Notes: generated by a model not told the origin, from the sequence alone. DNA of 64,000 bases from Curvibacter sp. AEP1-3 (GCF_002163715.1 NZ_CP015698.1:1860001-1924000); one strand, 5' to 3'; positions 33,722 to 44,618 are shown, counted from the stretch's first letter. Numbers and translations are program-made.

Positions 33722-35649
33722 CCTTTTTCAACGAAATTGCGTACGTAGCCCGGCAAGAGCTGAAGGTCATCCTGCGGCACCCCAAGATGCTTTTGGCGGT
33801 GTTGGTGGTAGCCGTATTGCCATCGGTCTACGCATCGATCTACCTCACCAGCGTCTGGGACCCGACCTCCCACACCAATGCCTTGCGCGTGGCGGTGGTG
33901 AACCTGGACGATGGCGTGGAATACAAAGACCACATGTTCAACATTGGCTCCCAGGTGATCACGCGCCTGGAGCGCAGCGCACGATTTGGCTACGTCACGT
34001 ACGAACACGCGGAGGATGCCCGCCAGGACGTGCGCATGGGCAAAGTGGCGTTCGCATTGATAGTTCCCAAGGACTTCAGCTCCAACGCCATTCCCGGGGC
34101 CATGCCGGGCGGCGGCAAGTTGGTGATTTACGCCTCTGAGGGCAACAACTACCAGACCGCCGTCATCGCCAAACAGTTTGCCAATGAGCTGGGCCATGAG
34201 GTGAACGAGAGCCTGAACGAGCGACGCTGGGCCATGGTGCTGACGAATGCGGCCGGTTCGCAGCGCAGCGTGGACCAGCTCAGAGCCGGCGTGAACAGCC
34301 TGCGCGAAGGTGCCATGGAACTCAACACCGGCGCGCTGCAAGCCGCCAATGCCGGGCGTGCCTTGTCCAATGGCTCCGTCAAACTGCACAGCGGTGTCGG
34401 GCAGTTCACCGATGGGTTCAAACAACTGAGCGGCGGACTGCGGACCCTGGATTCCAAACGCCCACGTAACTCTGACCTCAATGCGCTGAAATCCGGCGCC
34501 GACGCGCTGGCAGCGGGCCACGTGGATCTTGGCAAAGGCATGGACGAGCTGCAGGGTGGTAGCCACAAGTTGCTGGAGGGCGTGATGGCCTTCAAGACAG
34601 AGGCGGACGATAGCCTGCTGGTGTCCACCCGTGTCAAGGAAGGCGTGGGGCAACTCGCGGGCGGCATGAACCAGCTGGACGATGGCATCCGAGATGCCTC
34701 TGAAGGACAGAAGAAACTGGCTGACGGAGCCAACCGAGTGGCCGCGGGTGTCGGCACTTTGACCAACGGCATGCGCTCCATGACCGGCGCCATTCGCCAA
34801 GCCGTGACCAAGCTGCCCGAAGACAGCCAGCTCGACGAGCTGGATGCCGGAAGCAATCAGCTCAGCAATGGTGCCGGGGCCTTGTCTGAAGGCTTGCAAA
34901 AACTCAAAACAGGCACGCAAGCACTTTCGGGTGGATTGGATTTGCTGGCCCATTCGCTGCCGGCTTCCATTGAGACTCCGGAAGGCAGCCCCGAAGGTCT
35001 GGCCAACTCGGTCAAACCCATTATTGAAGTCGATGCCGTGGTCGGCAACAGCGGCAGCGGCTTTGCGCCCAACGTGATTCCCGCCGCACTCTGGCTGGGA
35101 GCCGGTGTGGCGGCTTTCCTGATCCATATCCGCGTGATGCCGCGGCATGCCAAGCGCTTTTCACCGCCGGCCAAGTTCATCGGCAAGATCGCCATGCCGG
35201 CCACCGTAGTGCTGTTACAGGCGCTGGTGCTGGGGCTGACAGTGTTATGGGGCTTGAAGGTGCGCATTTTTGATCCCGCTGCTTTTGCCTTGTGCCTGAC
35301 AGTGGCAGGACTGTCTTTCTTGATGATCGTGATGCTGCTTACGCGCGCATTGGGCGATGCGGGCAAGGTTTTCGCCATGGTATTTCTGGCGGTGCAGCTG
35401 TCGGCATCGGGCGGCGTTCTACCGGTGGAACTGAGTGGTGGCTTGTATGAAATCATCAGCCCCTGGCTTCCCATGACCTGGGTGGTGCGGGCGGTGAAGG
35501 CGGCCATGTTCGGAGCCTATGGGGGTGCCTGGCAATCGCCCATGCTACTGGTCACTGCTTGTGGTTTGATCTCCATGCTGCTGGCCTGCTGGATAGGGCG
35601 CTGGCGCTATCTGCACCCGGCCCAGATGCAGCCCGCTGTCGGTTTGTGA
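33718..35649 (+). CDS. YhgE/Pip-family membrane protein
   Basis: 643 residues. One N-terminal membrane helix (about 22-44) is followed by an extracytoplasmic domain and a long repeat-rich region (about 190-420) with the GxxxLxxGAxxLxxG tropomyosin-like pattern (for example DLGKGMDELQGGSHKLLEGV), then five to six membrane helices (about 450-640) of the ABC-2 exporter type. Related YhgE/Pip proteins are linked to phage infection or virulence-factor secretion in Gram-positives. It overlaps the MscS gene by four bases. The function in this organism is unknown. Confidence 0.82.
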   Translation: MTFFNEIAYVARQELKVILRHPKMLLAVLVVAVLPSVYASIYLTSVWDPTSHTNALRVAVVNLDDGVEYKDHMFNIGSQVITRLERSARFGYVTYEHAEDARQDVRMGKVAFALIVPKDFSSNAIPGAMPGGGKLVIYASEGNNYQTAVIAKQFANELGHEVNESLNERRWAMVLTNAAGSQRSVDQLRAGVNSLREGAMELNTGALQAANAGRALSNGSVKLHSGVGQFTDGFKQLSGGLRTLDSKRPRNSDLNALKSGADALAAGHVDLGKGMDELQGGSHKLLEGVMAFKTEADDSLLVSTRVKEGVGQLAGGMNQLDDGIRDASEGQKKLADGANRVAAGVGTLTNGMRSMTGAIRQAVTKLPEDSQLDELDAGSNQLSNGAGALSEGLQKLKTGTQALSGGLDLLAHSLPASIETPEGSPEGLANSVKPIIEVDAVVGNSGSGFAPNVIPAALWLGAGVAAFLIHIRVMPRHAKRFSPPAKFIGKIAMPATVVLLQALVLGLTVLWGLKVRIFDPAAFALCLTVAGLSFLMIVMLLTRALGDAGKVFAMVFLAVQLSASGGVLPVELSGGLYEIISPWLPMTWVVRAVKAAMFGAYGGAWQSPMLLVTACGLISMLLACWIGRWRYLHPAQMQPAVGL

Positions 35650-35667
35650 ACTGCCGTTGAACTGCGA

Positions 35668-36123
35668 TCAGTGGCGCGGTAGCGTGAGAAAGCCGCGTTG
35701 CACGCTCCACTCGGTGCACAAGAAGCGTCCGTTGTTCATCAGCCGGTCAAGGATGCTGTAGTCGGGGTAGACCATCTTGCCGTCCTTGCAGATCATCACC
35801 GTTTCTTCGGTCGTGACCTGCTGCAGCAAATTGGCCAGGGCCATGCTGTCCCGCAGCAGCACATACACCGTGAGCAATGCGATGACGGTGGCCGCCAAGG
35901 AGCACCACTCCCGGATTTTTTGCTGCCAAGGGCGTGCGACTTCGGGCGAGTCCATGGGAAGGGCGCCGCCGCTCAGACTGAACAAATCGGCACTGCCGGT
36001 GGGCGCTGCTCCACCATCCTCCTGAGCCGCCGCCGACTGGGGCATCTGGGGCTCGGCATTTCGGGCAGCGGCGGCCTCTGCCGCGGGGATGTAAGCCCGT
36101 CCAAAGGGCTTGGTTTGCTTCAT
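35668..36123 (-). CDS. Hypothetical single-pass membrane protein
   Basis: 151 residues from the ATG at 36123 (MKQTKPFGRAYIPAA), chosen for the upstream GGAGT. An Ala/Gln/Pro-rich, probably disordered N-terminus of about 75 residues leads to one membrane segment (about 80-96) and a C-terminal periplasmic part with two Cys (MICKDGK, RFLCTEW) that could pair. It is convergent with the YhgE/Pip gene. No family recognised. Confidence 0.6.
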   Translation of the reverse strand: MKQTKPFGRAYIPAAEAAAARNAEPQMPQSAAAQEDGGAAPTGSADLFSLSGGALPMDSPEVARPWQQKIREWCSLAATVIALLTVYVLLRDSMALANLLQQVTTEETVMICKDGKMVYPDYSILDRLMNNGRFLCTEWSVQRGFLTLPRH

Positions 36124-36383
36124 GGTGTGGACTCCAGTACTTTGCATCCGGAGGGCATGACGCCGTTTCCACAGCCAACGCTGATGAAAGCAACCCCGCT
36201 ATCCGCCTGCTGTGCAGGGAGGACCGGAGGCTTTGCGTCCCTGCCTCTCGGCAGGTTTGCCCATGCGCTCTATGCGCGAAAACAAGACTATAGAGGAAGC
36301 CAAGGAATCCACCAAACCGGTTTTCTAGCCGCTCAAGTCAGGCAGATGGCCGGAGAAATAGCCCTTGAGAACCACCGGCTGCC

Positions 36384-36409
36384 CTTGAAACGGGCGGAAA
36401 ACCCCTTAT
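36384..36409 (+). promoter_or_regulatory. Heat-shock (sigma-32 type) promoter of groESL
   Basis: CTTGAAA (36384-36390) and CCCCTTAT (36402-36409) are spaced 11 bases apart, close to the sigma-32 consensus. It lies directly upstream of the CIRCE element and about 115 bases from the groES start. Confidence 0.75.
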
Positions 36410-36411
36410 CA

Positions 36412-36438
36412 TTAGCACTCACTGGCATCGAGTGCTAA
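36412..36438 (+). promoter_or_regulatory. CIRCE operator (HrcA binding site)
   Basis: TTAGCACTC-N9-GAGTGCTAA, a perfect 9/9 inverted repeat. HrcA should bind here and repress groESL in the absence of stress. It begins two bases after the likely -10 region, where bound repressor would block transcription start. Confidence 0.95.
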
Positions 36439-36522
36439 CAGCACCGCCGGGTTAGTTCTCAGGACGCTGCTACTTTTTGGCAGCGCCTGGTGTTCCTTGT
36501 TTCCCTATTTAGGAGATTTTTC

Positions 36523-36813
36523 ATGAAACTGCGCCCTTTGGCAGACCGCGTGATTGTGAAGCGCGTTGAAAACGAAACCCGCACCGCTTCCGGTATCTAC
36601 ATTCCTGATGCCGCTGCTGAAAAGCCAGATCAAGGTGAAGTGTTGGCTGTCGGCCCCGGCAAGACCAATGACAAGGGCGAAACCAAGGCCCTGACCGTGA
36701 AAGTCGGCGACCGCGTGTTGTTCGGCAAATACTCCGGCCAAACCGTCAAGGTCGACGGCGACGAGCTGCTGGTCATGAAGGAAGACGACCTGTTCGCAGT
36801 CGTCGAAGCCTAA
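36523..36813 (+). CDS. groES: GroES co-chaperonin
   Basis: 96 residues, the standard length. It begins [20 protein letters not shown] and contains the mobile loop ([18 protein letters not shown]), the GEVLAVGPG strand and the roof/base segment [26 protein letters not shown] precedes the ATG. It forms the heptameric lid for GroEL in the cytosol. Regulation is by the CIRCE operator and heat-shock promoter upstream; groEL follows after 85 bases with a palindromic repeat in the gap. Confidence 0.97.
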   Translation: MKLRPLADRVIVKRVENETRTASGIYIPDAAAEKPDQGEVLAVGPGKTNDKGETKALTVKVGDRVLFGKYSGQTVKVDGDELLVMKEDDLFAVVEA

Positions 36814-36833
36814 GCTGATCCGCTACTGAATTC

Positions 36834-36876
36834 ATAGCTGGTTGCGCATATCCGATGCGCGCTGGCAGTCCTTTTT
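36834..36876 (+). repeat. Palindromic repeat copy 3, between groES and groEL
   Basis: ATAGCTGGTTGCGCATATCC...GCGCGCTGGCAG. The spacer between the GCGC arms is diverged from the consensus. It is transcribed within the groESL message and could form a small hairpin there. Confidence 0.7.
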
Positions 36877-36889
36877 ACTTAAATCTTAG

Positions 36890-38545
<1,656 letters not shown>

Positions 38546-38681
38546 TTGCTCCTTGCCTGAGGCGCCATGCCGGCGTTGCAAGGGCTTGCCGTACCTTAGG
38601 TACTGTCTGCGCCCTTGCTCCTTGGCCTGGCACCTCATGCTGCGTCGATGTGGCGTTATTGCTTTCGACTGCAAACCCAAT

Positions 38682-38720
38682 AAAAAAGCCCCGCTCGGTT
38701 TTGCCTTGCGGGGCTTTTTT
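38682..38720 (+). terminator. Terminator after groEL
   Basis: AAAAAAGCCCCGC ... GCGGGGCTTTTTT, a strong stem with a U-run on the + strand; the A-run on the left allows it to serve the minus strand too. Confidence 0.9.
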
Positions 38721-38743
38721 ACGTCTTTCTTACTATGCTTTTT

Positions 38744-38785
38744 ATAGCTGCTCGCGCTTACTCCATAGGCGCTAGAGGCTGATTT
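38744..38785 (+). repeat. Palindromic repeat copy 4, overlapping a gene end
   Basis: ATAGCTGCTCGCGCTTACTC...AGGCGCTAGAGGCTGATTT. The minus-strand HAD phosphatase gene ends inside it: its last codons and TAG stop (38772-38774) are repeat sequence. Confidence 0.8.
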
Positions 38786-39422
38786 CGCTTAAACCCAGGG
38801 CTTGCAGCTCTTGGGTGGCTTGCTGCGCGTTGTGGAAGTGGATGCCGTGCCAGCCCTCGGCCTGCGCCGCCTGGATGTTGGGGAGCAGGTCGTCCAGAAA
38901 CACGGTCTTGGCGGGCTCCAGGGCGTAGCACGTTTGGAGCCACTGGTAGATCGCTGGTTCAGGTTTGATGAGCAGCTCGTCGCCTGAAAAAATACCGCCG
39001 TCGAATTCTTTCAGGAACGGGTTCATCCGCTCCAGTGTGCGGGCATAGGGCACAGGCATGTTGGAGAGGTAGTAGAGCCGCACGGGCTCGCCTCCGGTTG
39101 CTGCGCGCTGCGCACGCAAGGCCACCAACTGATGGAACAGCGCCACCGACTCGGGCATAGGCGAAAGACGGTCGCCAATGCTTTCTACCAGCGTGCCCAA
39201 CACTGTGGCGTCCAGGCCTACGCGCCGGCCAACCTGCGCAATGACGTCGGGCATGGAGACGGTGCCGCGGTCAAAGGCCTGCCATTCGGCGTGGCCGAAC
39301 ACCTCATGGGCCAAATGCCCTGCCTCCGCGCGGGTAGGCGCATGCTGCGGAAAGCACTCCATCATCAAATCCACCGGGCGCCAGGTGAACAACACCGCGC
39401 CGAAATCAAACACCACATTCAT
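38772..39422 (-). CDS. HAD-like phosphatase (YihX-type)
   Basis: 216 residues. Motif I appears as VVFDFGAVLFTWRP, motif II as YYLSNMPVPY, motif III Lys in ELLIKPEPAIYQW and the acidic motif IV as TVFLDDLLPNIQAAQ, the order of HAD subfamily IA. The FDFGAVL start resembles YihX alpha-D-glucose-1-phosphatase rather than DxD-type enzymes. It is probably a small-molecule phosphatase. The last residues (SEISL) and stop are supplied by a palindromic repeat, so the natural C-terminus may have been replaced. Confidence 0.75.
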   Translation of the reverse strand: MNVVFDFGAVLFTWRPVDLMMECFPQHAPTRAEAGHLAHEVFGHAEWQAFDRGTVSMPDVIAQVGRRVGLDATVLGTLVESIGDRLSPMPESVALFHQLVALRAQRAATGGEPVRLYYLSNMPVPYARTLERMNPFLKEFDGGIFSGDELLIKPEPAIYQWLQTCYALEPAKTVFLDDLLPNIQAAQAEGWHGIHFHNAQQATQELQALGLSEISL

Positions 39423-39435
39423 CTTGTTATCCCAA

Positions 39436-39475
39436 TAAAAAGCCCCACCAGCATAGCGCCAGCGGGGCTCTTCTT
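39436..39475 (-). terminator. Terminator after MBL-fold gene
   Basis: AGCCCC (39441-39446) pairs with GGGGCT (39464-39469), with an additional inner stem; on the minus strand it is followed by TTTTTATT. It lies between the metallo-hydrolase stop and the HAD gene start. Confidence 0.7.
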
Positions 39476-39490
39476 TGGGTTGCCGGGGAA

Positions 39491-40462
39491 TCAGGCGACA
39501 GGCTTGAACTCGAAGCCGTTACCCAACTTTTCCACGCGGCCGAAAGCCGGGAATGGGAAGTGGAAGCCGCCCGCCATGACCTTGTCCGCCACGATCATGT
39601 CAAATACCTTGCGGCGGGCCACGCGCGCGTCTTCGGCGTTCATGTCGAACTGTACCGCCCAATCCGGGTTGCGGGCAAAGAGTTGCGGCACGTTGGTGAT
39701 GTCGGCCAGGTAGGCGAACTTCTCGCCCTTGCTTTCCACCATGAACAGCGTGTGGCCCGGTGTGTGGCCGTAGGCCGCGACGCTCTTGATGCCGGGAACA
39801 ATCTCGGTACCCGCTTCAAATTTGACCAACTGGCTGTCATTCAATCCGCCCAGCATGCGGCGCACGGTCTGGAAGGCGCCTTTCATGGCGTCAGGTGCGG
39901 CTGCCATGCGTGCGTCGTCCATCCAGAACGCATGCTCAACGGACGGGACCATGATCTTGGCGTTGGGATACACCAACTGCCCGGCCTTGTTGCGCACGCC
40001 CAGGATGTGATCGCCATGGAAGTGGCTCAGGATCACAGTATCGATGTCCTCGGCCTTGTAGCCTGCTGCATTCAGGTTGGCCAGCAAGCGCCCGGTGGTG
40101 GGGCCACCGTTGTCTGAGAAGCCGGTGTCCATCAGGACCTTTCGGTTGCCCGAAACCACCAGGAACGCGGTGTAAGGCACATCCAGGTACTCGGTCGGTA
40201 GGTTTTGCGAACGCAACAGTTCCTGCACTTCGCCCAAGGGCGCATTGCGCACAAACTCGGCAGCCAGCGGGCGACGGGTCACGCCGTCGTTCAGGGCAAT
40301 AACTTCGATGTCGCCGATTTTCTGCTTGCGGAATCCCACCTGCACCACGCTGGGAGCCCCGAAATTCGGCGCCGATTGGGCGCCCAAGGGCATGAACGAA
40401 CCCGCAGCATAGGCTGCCAATGCGGCTCCACCGCCCACAAAAAAGTCGCGCCGAGTCACCAT
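39491..40462 (-). CDS. Tat-exported metallo-beta-lactamase-fold hydrolase
   Basis: 323 residues from the ATG at 40462 (AAGGAG upstream). The N-terminus VTRRDFFVGGGAALAAYAAG is a twin-arginine signal, so the folded enzyme goes to the periplasm. The zinc motif is LSHFHGDHILG (HxHxDH), with the further His in YGHTPGHTLF and a later Asp (YLADITN). It resembles the lactonase/AttM-like MBL proteins with an N-terminal Tat signal, but the substrate is unknown. The gene stands alone with a terminator behind it. Confidence 0.8.
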   Translation of the reverse strand: MVTRRDFFVGGGAALAAYAAGSFMPLGAQSAPNFGAPSVVQVGFRKQKIGDIEVIALNDGVTRRPLAAEFVRNAPLGEVQELLRSQNLPTEYLDVPYTAFLVVSGNRKVLMDTGFSDNGGPTTGRLLANLNAAGYKAEDIDTVILSHFHGDHILGVRNKAGQLVYPNAKIMVPSVEHAFWMDDARMAAAPDAMKGAFQTVRRMLGGLNDSQLVKFEAGTEIVPGIKSVAAYGHTPGHTLFMVESKGEKFAYLADITNVPQLFARNPDWAVQFDMNAEDARVARRKVFDMIVADKVMAGGFHFPFPAFGRVEKLGNGFEFKPVA

Positions 40463-40576
40463 GTGCAATCTCCTTAGTTTGAATAAAGACCGAATAGTCT
40501 CAAACGCAACTACATCGTGCAGAATCGCCAAAGAAATCCGGAAAACTTGCGGGGTTATCGCAGTCGCTCGCGTGGA

Positions 40577-41806
40577 TCAGCTTGTAACTGCCTCTTTTAG
40601 CGCACGTCGAAGTGCAGCCGCTACCTTGGCCGGTTGCGTGCGGGTGATGCGCACTTTGGGGGTGCCGTGCCAATCGGCACTGCGCTGGATAGCCTGCGCC
40701 ACATCGGCCACTTGTGCAGCGGTCCACACCGTGCCGGGTTGCACATGGAGCGCCCGCACCTCGAATACGCCTTCTGCGCGGTGCGCCTTGGCGTCTAGCC
40801 GTCCAATGAGTTCACCACAGCACAGAATGGGCAGCACAAAATAGCCATAGACACGCTTTTCTTCGGGCGTGTAGCACTCCAGTCGGTAATCGAAATCAAA
40901 AAAGGCGGAGGCCCGTTCCCGGTCCCACACCACCGGGTCAAAGGGCGACAACAAAGTGGTGTGCGTGGCTTCCAGCCGGCCGGTAACGGCCTTTTTTAGC
41001 AGCGCGGCGTGGCTGGCATGCACATAGCCCGGCGCATCCCAGCCTTGCACCTCCACACGCAGTACCCGGCCCTGCTCCACCAGGGTGTCGAGGTCTGGGT
41101 CCTTGAGGCGGGGCTTGGTGCGGAAATAGTCATGCACCCAGCGCGCCTGGGTGATGCCCAACGCCGCAATCGCTTTTTCAGTCAGCGCAGTGTCGAGTTC
41201 CGCAGGATCCAATTCCGGCGCGGGTTGCAACAACTGTGGTGCGACGCGCTCGCTGAGGTCATAGACACGGTGAAAGTTCTCGCGCCGCGCAATCATCAAC
41301 TCACCCAAGCCGAACAGTGCCTCCAGCCAGCGCTTCTCGTCCTTCCAGCCCCACCAAGCACCGCCCTTGCCCTCGGGCCGTTCAAAGTCCGACGACTTCA
41401 CGGGTCCATGGTTGCGTATGTGCTCCAGCAGCTTGTCGAGATGGGGGCGCTGCGCCACGTGGGTCTTGTCGGCTTTGGCCAGCCCCCAGTGGCGGCGGGT
41501 GAGGCGGTTGTAGGCGCGGTGCAGGTGCAAATCAGCCATGGGCGCAAAGCAGGCCTCATGCGCCCAGGTCTCAAATATCTGGCCGGAGGCCAAGGCCTCC
41601 TCCAGCCATTCGCGCGGGTAGTCCCCCAAGCGGGAATGCAGCACCAGATACGGGCTGCGCGAGACGACGTGGATGGTGTCTATCTGCAGCAACGCCATGC
41701 GCTGAATGCAGGCGGCTATGTCAGTGGGCTTGGCCGCGCGCGTAGGCGCTTGCAACAGGCCCTGCGCTGCGAGGTGCAGATTACGGGCTTGCTGCAGTGT
41801 GATCAT
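40577..41806 (-). CDS. YcaQ-like winged-helix DNA glycosylase family protein
   Basis: 409 residues from the ATG at 41806 (MITLQQARNLHLAAQGL). The sequence follows the HTH_42/YcaQ family: LQIDTIHVVSRSPYLVLHSR with the conserved Gln-x-Asp, FETWAHEACFAPM, KGGAWWGWKDEKRWLEALF and LLSPFDPVVWDRERASAFF. YcaQ unhooks interstrand crosslinks by removing alkylated bases. Length and order agree with the family. Single gene, minus strand. Confidence 0.78.
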   Translation of the reverse strand: MITLQQARNLHLAAQGLLQAPTRAAKPTDIAACIQRMALLQIDTIHVVSRSPYLVLHSRLGDYPREWLEEALASGQIFETWAHEACFAPMADLHLHRAYNRLTRRHWGLAKADKTHVAQRPHLDKLLEHIRNHGPVKSSDFERPEGKGGAWWGWKDEKRWLEALFGLGELMIARRENFHRVYDLSERVAPQLLQPAPELDPAELDTALTEKAIAALGITQARWVHDYFRTKPRLKDPDLDTLVEQGRVLRVEVQGWDAPGYVHASHAALLKKAVTGRLEATHTTLLSPFDPVVWDRERASAFFDFDYRLECYTPEEKRVYGYFVLPILCCGELIGRLDAKAHRAEGVFEVRALHVQPGTVWTAAQVADVAQAIQRSADWHGTPKVRITRTQPAKVAAALRRALKEAVTS

Positions 41807-41939
41807 TGTCAATATAGTGAAAGCGAAGCGACACAGCGGGATGTTGCGGCGGGCGATTTGGCTTCGCCGAAACTGCGTTTTCTGCAATTTGGCGGCATGA
41901 GCCCGTCGCAATGTCCCGTTGTGTCGCCCGCCATGGAGA

Positions 41940-43508
41940 TCACGCCCTCAACCGCGCCAACAGCCCCGCCGTAGAGCCATCCAACCCGGACACATCCCCC
42001 GACGCCAAGCGCGGCTCAATGTCCTTGGCCAACACCTTGCCCAGCTCCACGCCCCACTGGTCAAAGCTGTTGATGCCCCACAGACTGCCGCTCACAAACA
42101 CGCGATGCTCCTGCAGCGCAATCAGCGCGCCCAGCGAAGCTGGCGTCAAGTCGTCCAGCAACAAGAAGGTGCTGGGGCGATTGCCCGTGAAGTGCTTGTG
42201 GCCGCCTGCATCCACTTTGCCCTGCATGAGTGCCTGCGCCTGCGCCAGCACGTTGGCCAGCAGCATGGGTTGGTGGCCCTTCAGGTGATGACGCGCCTTT
42301 TTGACGGCGATGAACTCCACGGGCACTACGTCCGTCCCTTGGTGTAGCATCTGAAAGTAGGCATGCTGGCCATTGGTGCCTGGCTCGCCCCAGAGCACCG
42401 GGCAGGTACCAAAGGGCAAGGCTTCACCTGACGCATCCACACGCTTGCCGTTGCTCTCCATCTCCAACTGCTGCAGGTAAGCCGGCACGCGGCGCAAGGC
42501 GCTGTGATAAGGCGCAATGCTGCGACTGGTAAAGCCGTGGAAATTGCGGTACCACACGTCCAACAGGCCCAGGCGCACCGGCAAGTTACTTTCCAGTGGC
42601 GCGGTGCGGAAGTGCTCGTCCATGGCGTGGGCACCCGCGAGGAAATCGCGGAAGCCTTGGGCGCCGATGGCAATGGCAATCGGCAAACCAATGGCCGACC
42701 ACATGGAGTAGCGTCCGCCCACCCAGTCCCAAAATCCAAAGGTGGTGGTGATGCCGAACGCATTGGCCGCCGCCACGTTGGTGGTCAATGCCGCGAAGTG
42801 GCGCGCAATGTCGGTACCGCCCTGCGACAGAAACCAGGCCTTGGCGGAGGCCGCGTTGGTCATGGTCTCGATCGTGGTGAATGTCTTGCTGGCAATCAGG
42901 AAGACCGTGCTTTCCGGCTTCAAAAGCGGCAGCTTGGCGGCCAGTTCGTGGCCGTCCACATTGCTCACAAAGTGAAGGCGCTTGCCACTGTCCGCAAACG
43001 CGTCCAACGCGAGCACCGCCATTTGAGGGCCGAGGTCCGAGCCGCCGATTCCGATGTTCACCACGTCGGTGATGGCCGTATCTGCACGCAGCTGCTCGGC
43101 ATAGGCCAGCATCGCGTCCAACGTAGCGTGCACCTTGGCCTGCTCACCTGCTATGAATTCAGGAGCTGCTCCCGCATATTCCACGGGCGCTAAAAGCGGA
43201 TTTCTCAACAAAACGTGCCACACCTCGCGCTGCTCGGTGTTGTTGATTTTCTGGCCGGCGAACATGGCGTCGCGGTGTTCCAACACGCCGCTCTGGCGCG
43301 CCAGGTCCATCAGCAGGGCTTCGGTCGCAGCGTCGATACGGTTTTTGGACAAGTCCGCAAACACATAGGGGGCCTCCTGGCTGAAGCGGCTGAAGCGCTG
43401 CGCATCGGCCTTGAAGGCATCTCGGATGTCGAGCGCCTGGCCGGTGGCCTGATACGCGGCTTGCAGTTGGGCCCAGGCGGGCGTGCGGTCACATCGGGTA
43501 CGTGCCAT
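41940..43508 (-). CDS. pgi: Glucose-6-phosphate isomerase
   Basis: 522 residues. Key segments include NIGIGGSDLGPQMAVLAL, VSNVDGHEL, FLIASKTFTTIETMTNA, GGRYSMWSAIGLPIAI, MESNGKRVDASG and the catalytic His region GTNGQHAYFQMLHQGTD. It interconverts glucose-6-phosphate and fructose-6-phosphate. It lies 21 bases downstream of tal on the same strand, so they form one operon. Residues about 103-117 (LLAPVEYAGAAPEF) are encoded by a palindromic repeat; this loop is extra compared with what I expect for the family. Confidence 0.95.
   Translation of the reverse strand: MARTRCDRTPAWAQLQAAYQATGQALDIRDAFKADAQRFSRFSQEAPYVFADLSKNRIDAATEALLMDLARQSGVLEHRDAMFAGQKINNTEQREVWHVLLRNPLLAPVEYAGAAPEFIAGEQAKVHATLDAMLAYAEQLRADTAITDVVNIGIGGSDLGPQMAVLALDAFADSGKRLHFVSNVDGHELAAKLPLLKPESTVFLIASKTFTTIETMTNAASAKAWFLSQGGTDIARHFAALTTNVAAANAFGITTTFGFWDWVGGRYSMWSAIGLPIAIAIGAQGFRDFLAGAHAMDEHFRTAPLESNLPVRLGLLDVWYRNFHGFTSRSIAPYHSALRRVPAYLQQLEMESNGKRVDASGEALPFGTCPVLWGEPGTNGQHAYFQMLHQGTDVVPVEFIAVKKARHHLKGHQPMLLANVLAQAQALMQGKVDAGGHKHFTGNRPSTFLLLDDLTPASLGALIALQEHRVFVSGSLWGINSFDQWGVELGKVLAKDIEPRLASGDVSGLDGSTAGLLARLRA
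43161..43203 (-). repeat. Palindromic repeat copy 5, in frame in pgi
   Basis: AGGAGCTGCTCCCGCATATT...CGGGCGCTAAAAGCGGATTT on the + strand; it is translated on the minus strand. The surrounding GCTATGAATTC also matches the longer form of the repeat. Confidence 0.75.
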
Positions 43509-43529
43509 GGTCGCAGCTTCCTCCTGGGA

Positions 43530-44477
43530 TCAGGCTGCCAGCAGCAGCTGTTCGAGCTTGACGGCATCCACGCAAAACGCGCGGATACCCTCGGCCAGCT
43601 TTTCGGTTGCCATGGCGTCGTTGTTCAGGGCCAAGCGAAAACCGGCTTCGTCGTAACTGACGTGTTCGATGTCGGCAGCCTTGGCGGCGTCAGCTTTCAG
43701 ATGTTGGGTAACGGGCGTGTCTGTGGCGGCCATCTGCGCCAACAGGTCGGGGCTGATGGTCAGCAGGTCGCAGCCGGCCAGCGCAGTGATTTGACCTACG
43801 TTGCGGAAGCTCGCCCCCATTACTTCGGTGGCGATGCCGAACTTCTTGTAGTAGTTGTAGATCTGCGCCACGGACTTCACGCCGGGGTCGTTCAGTTCAG
43901 CGTTATCGGCTTCCACCCACGCAGCGCCAGCGTTCTTTTTGTACCAGTCGTAAATGCGGCCGACGAAGGGAGAAATCAGCTGCACCTTGGCCTGTCCACA
44001 GGCCACTGCTTGGCAGAACGCGAACAACAAGGTCAGGTTGGTGTGGATGCCCTTGCGCTCCAACTGCTCGGCAGCCTTGATGCCTTCCCAGGTAGAGGCT
44101 ACCTTGATCAAGACGCGATCGGAGTGAATGCCTTGGGCTTGGTACAGCTCAATCAGACGCTCACCGCGGGCCACAGTAGCAGCGGTGTCAAAGCTCAGGC
44201 GGGCGTCCACTTCAGTCGACACGCGGCCTGGAATGATGGACAGGATTTCGCAACCGAAACGCACCAACAAACGATCCACGATTTCGTCCATGGCGCGGCC
44301 ACGGAATTGGTTCACAGTGTCTTTCACCAAAGGCGCGTAGTCGGCCTTTTGCACCGCTTTCAAAATCAGCGACGGGTTGGTGGTCGCGTCCTGGGGTTTG
44401 AAAGCGTCCAGCTGTTTGAAGTCGCCGGTGTCGGCAACGACGGTGGTGAATTGTTTGAGTGCGTCGAGTTGGTTCAT
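43530..44477 (-). CDS. tal: Transaldolase
   Basis: 315 residues, full length. It contains [12 protein letters not shown] near the N-terminus, [20 protein letters not shown] with the Schiff-base Lys, [28 protein letters not shown] and [14 protein letters not shown]. It transfers a three-carbon unit between sedoheptulose-7-phosphate and glyceraldehyde-3-phosphate. Divergent from zwf; the shared interval 44478-44618 carries the probable HexR operator. pgi follows in the same operon. Confidence 0.95.
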   Translation of the reverse strand: MNQLDALKQFTTVVADTGDFKQLDAFKPQDATTNPSLILKAVQKADYAPLVKDTVNQFRGRAMDEIVDRLLVRFGCEILSIIPGRVSTEVDARLSFDTAATVARGERLIELYQAQGIHSDRVLIKVASTWEGIKAAEQLERKGIHTNLTLLFAFCQAVACGQAKVQLISPFVGRIYDWYKKNAGAAWVEADNAELNDPGVKSVAQIYNYYKKFGIATEVMGASFRNVGQITALAGCDLLTISPDLLAQMAATDTPVTQHLKADAAKAADIEHVSYDEAGFRLALNNDAMATEKLAEGIRAFCVDAVKLEQLLLAA

Positions 44478-44566
44478 GGGGCACGGGCCGCGAGGCCGGG
44501 GTTTAAAACTAGGGGAAAACGCGCAAAGAGTTGCGATTTGTTCCCTTGAATTATCAATGAAACAAA

Positions 44567-44596
44567 GTTACATTACAACGTCAGCTTTCATGTAAC
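44567..44596. promoter_or_regulatory. Inverted repeat in the tal-zwf promoter region, possible HexR site
   Basis: GTTACAT (44567-44573) and ATGTAAC (44590-44596) form a perfect 7-base inverted repeat with a 16-base spacer, within which TTACAA also occurs. HexR sites are known to be short AT-rich palindromes of the TTACA/TGTAA type, and hexR itself lies downstream of zwf. Function is inferred. Confidence 0.45.
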
Positions 44597-44618
44597 TCTT
44601 AAACGTACACCCAGTCTT

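Noticed and set aside
33568..35148. 526-codon antisense frame over the YhgE/Pip gene
   Set aside because: It is a shadow of the repetitive coiled sequence of the sense gene; it has no ribosome site and a His/Gln-rich composition typical of antisense frames.
43215..44549. 444-codon antisense frame over pgi and tal
   Set aside because: It spans two well-identified genes and their junction, which no real protein would do.
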